The notes beneath the pieces are model-generated. The model was not told the origin of the DNA and searched no databases. It worked only from the letters and a program-made list of their open reading frames with translations. Made by a program: the position numbers and the translations under genes. DNA of 7,926 bases from Saprospiraceae bacterium (GTDB lineage: Bacteria > Bacteroidota > Bacteroidia > Chitinophagales > Saprospiraceae): positions 1 to 7,926 of the forward strand of contig JAGOIB010000093.1 in the NCBI GenBank assembly GCA_017995875.1. Direction: 5' to 3'. Numbering within the stretch: the first letter of the stretch is position 1; each line of letters begins with the position of its first letter. Shown in pieces: positions 7,643 through 7,926 of the stretch.

Positions 7643-7712
7643 ACGTTGGTTTTTAGCTCTTCTTTTTGAGTTTCAATTAAACTACAGGCACAATATACGT
7701 TTAGCCCGTTCT

Positions 7713-7728
7713 TTTTTTCCGGAAAAAA
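7713..7728. repeat. 16-bp perfect palindrome TTTTTTCCGGAAAAAA upstream of glgA
   Basis: A self-complementary 16-mer with no spacer, centred about 78 nt before the glgA start codon. Its symmetry would suit a dimeric DNA-binding protein, and it could be an operator. As RNA it would form only a weak six-pair A-U stem with a CCGG loop, so it is a poor terminator candidate. A/T runs make partial symmetry common by chance, so functional meaning is uncertain. Confidence 0.4.
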
Positions 7729-7749
7729 GCTTGTTGGTTTAATTTCGCT

Positions 7750-7800
7750 GAATTGCTGAAAGTAGGGGCGGGTGCAACACGCCCCTACTTTCAGCAATTC
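7750..7800. repeat. Perfect 21-bp inverted repeat with 9-nt loop (REP-like palindrome)
   Basis: Arms 7750-7770 and 7780-7800 are exact reverse complements over 21 bp, separated by GGTGCAACA (7771-7779). The inner half is GC-rich (AGTAGGGGCG against CGCCCCTACT) and the outer half is mixed. Neither strand has a T-run after the stem, so it does not look like a standard intrinsic terminator. GC-rich palindromes beginning GTAGGGGCG are, from memory, common dispersed repeats in several phyla. I therefore infer a REP- or MITE-type genomic repeat. It is non-coding and ends about 108 nt upstream of glgA. Confidence 0.85.
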
Positions 7801-7813
7801 GAACCCAACCGTT

Positions 7814-7837
7814 GGTTCAAGTCTCATGACTTGAACC
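7814..7837. repeat. 10-bp inverted repeat with TCAT loop
   Basis: Arms GGTTCAAGTC (7814-7823) and GACTTGAACC (7828-7837) are exact reverse complements around a TCAT loop. The first five bases of the left arm can alternatively pair with GAACC at 7801-7805, because GAACCCAA occurs twice, at 7801-7808 and 7833-7840. The hairpin shares its loop and inner stem with the one at 7846-7863. Confidence 0.8.
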
Positions 7838-7845
7838 CAATATCT

Positions 7846-7863
7846 GCTTGTCTCATGACAAGC
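7846..7863. repeat. 7-bp inverted repeat with the same TCAT loop
   Basis: Arms GCTTGTC (7846-7852) and GACAAGC (7857-7863) are exact reverse complements around TCAT (7853-7856). The ten bases GTCTCATGAC (7850-7859) repeat those at 7821-7830 exactly, while the outer stem bases differ from that hairpin but still pair. This pattern suggests related structures rather than chance. Confidence 0.75.
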
Positions 7864-7892
7864 GAGCAAGGCGCTTTGAAGAGGCTTTGTCA

Positions 7893-7918
7893 AGCAGGGG
7901 CGGGCGCATCGCGCTGCT
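7893..7918. repeat. Degraded second copy of the GC-rich palindrome
   Basis: AGCAGGGGCGGGCGCA (7893-7908) matches 14 of 16 bases of AGTAGGGGCGGGTGCA (7761-7776), the left half of the large inverted repeat. The right side (TCGCGCTGCT) has diverged, leaving an imperfect stem: AGCA/TGCT outside and GCGC/GCGC inside. It may belong to a further repeat unit continuing beyond the window edge. Confidence 0.55.
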
Positions 7919-7926
7919 AACTGACA

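Noticed and set aside
7643..7712. Promoter for glgA (TATATTG at 7697-7691 or TAGTTTAA at 7684-7677, minus strand)
   Set aside because: Each only partly matches TAnnTTTG, and neither has a TTTG element 17-23 nt upstream.
7750..7800. Intrinsic terminator
   Set aside because: The stem is strong, but neither strand has a T-run after it. A REP-like repeat fits better, though a secondary role in ending transcription from upstream cannot be excluded.
7498..7893. 131-codon open frame on the minus strand overlapping the glgA start and the palindromes
   Set aside because: It overlaps the certain glgA coding region in another frame, and the rest is a translation of palindromic DNA. It has no recognisable domain and no start signal.
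7750..7918. CRISPR array
   Set aside because: The repeats are palindromes of different sizes and sequences at irregular spacing, with no constant direct repeat separated by unique spacers and no cas gene.

Overview
The window comes from a member of the Bacteroidota, probably a Cytophagales- or Chitinophagales-like lineage; the class is a guess. Three things point there. Two start regions carry the distinctive Bacteroidota promoter (TTTG, about 19-20 nt, TAnnTTTG). Shine-Dalgarno sequences are generally absent. The YidC protein has the short N-terminus and long lysine-rich tail usual in this phylum. All six recognisable genes and one gene cut by the window edge lie on the minus strand, so transcription runs from high to low coordinates.

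In transcription order: (1) 7643-7926 is non-coding DNA upstream of glgA, packed with palindromes. It holds a perfect 21-bp inverted repeat, two hairpins sharing the same TCAT loop and core, and a degraded second copy of a GC-rich motif at the window edge. It looks like a REP/MITE-type palindromic element. (2) glgA (glycogen synthase, 7642-6179), glgC (ADP-glucose pyrophosphorylase, 6174-4891) and a tandem-domain universal stress protein (4852-4058) follow with gaps of 4 and 38 nt, consistent with one operon. GlgC makes ADP-glucose and GlgA polymerises it. No branching or debranching enzyme is visible. (3) A consensus promoter at 3988-4018 drives yidC (membrane insertase, 3957-2086) and, 34 nt further on, gpsA (glycerol-3-phosphate dehydrogenase, 2051-993). 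Both serve the membrane, one for protein insertion and one for phospholipid precursor supply. (4) A second consensus-like promoter at 887-920 drives a 181-residue coiled-coil protein of unknown function (864-319). Ten nt later comes a gene for a small membrane protein with two N-terminal hydrophobic segments, which runs off the window at position 1.

Most of the window is housekeeping metabolism and envelope biogenesis. The parts that merit a second look are the palindrome cluster upstream of glgA, the GlgC sequence combining plant/cyanobacterial-like features with lysines at both known activator positions, the unknown coiled-coil/membrane protein pair, and the CxC motif in YidC. I see no complete new defence, mobile or biosynthetic system.
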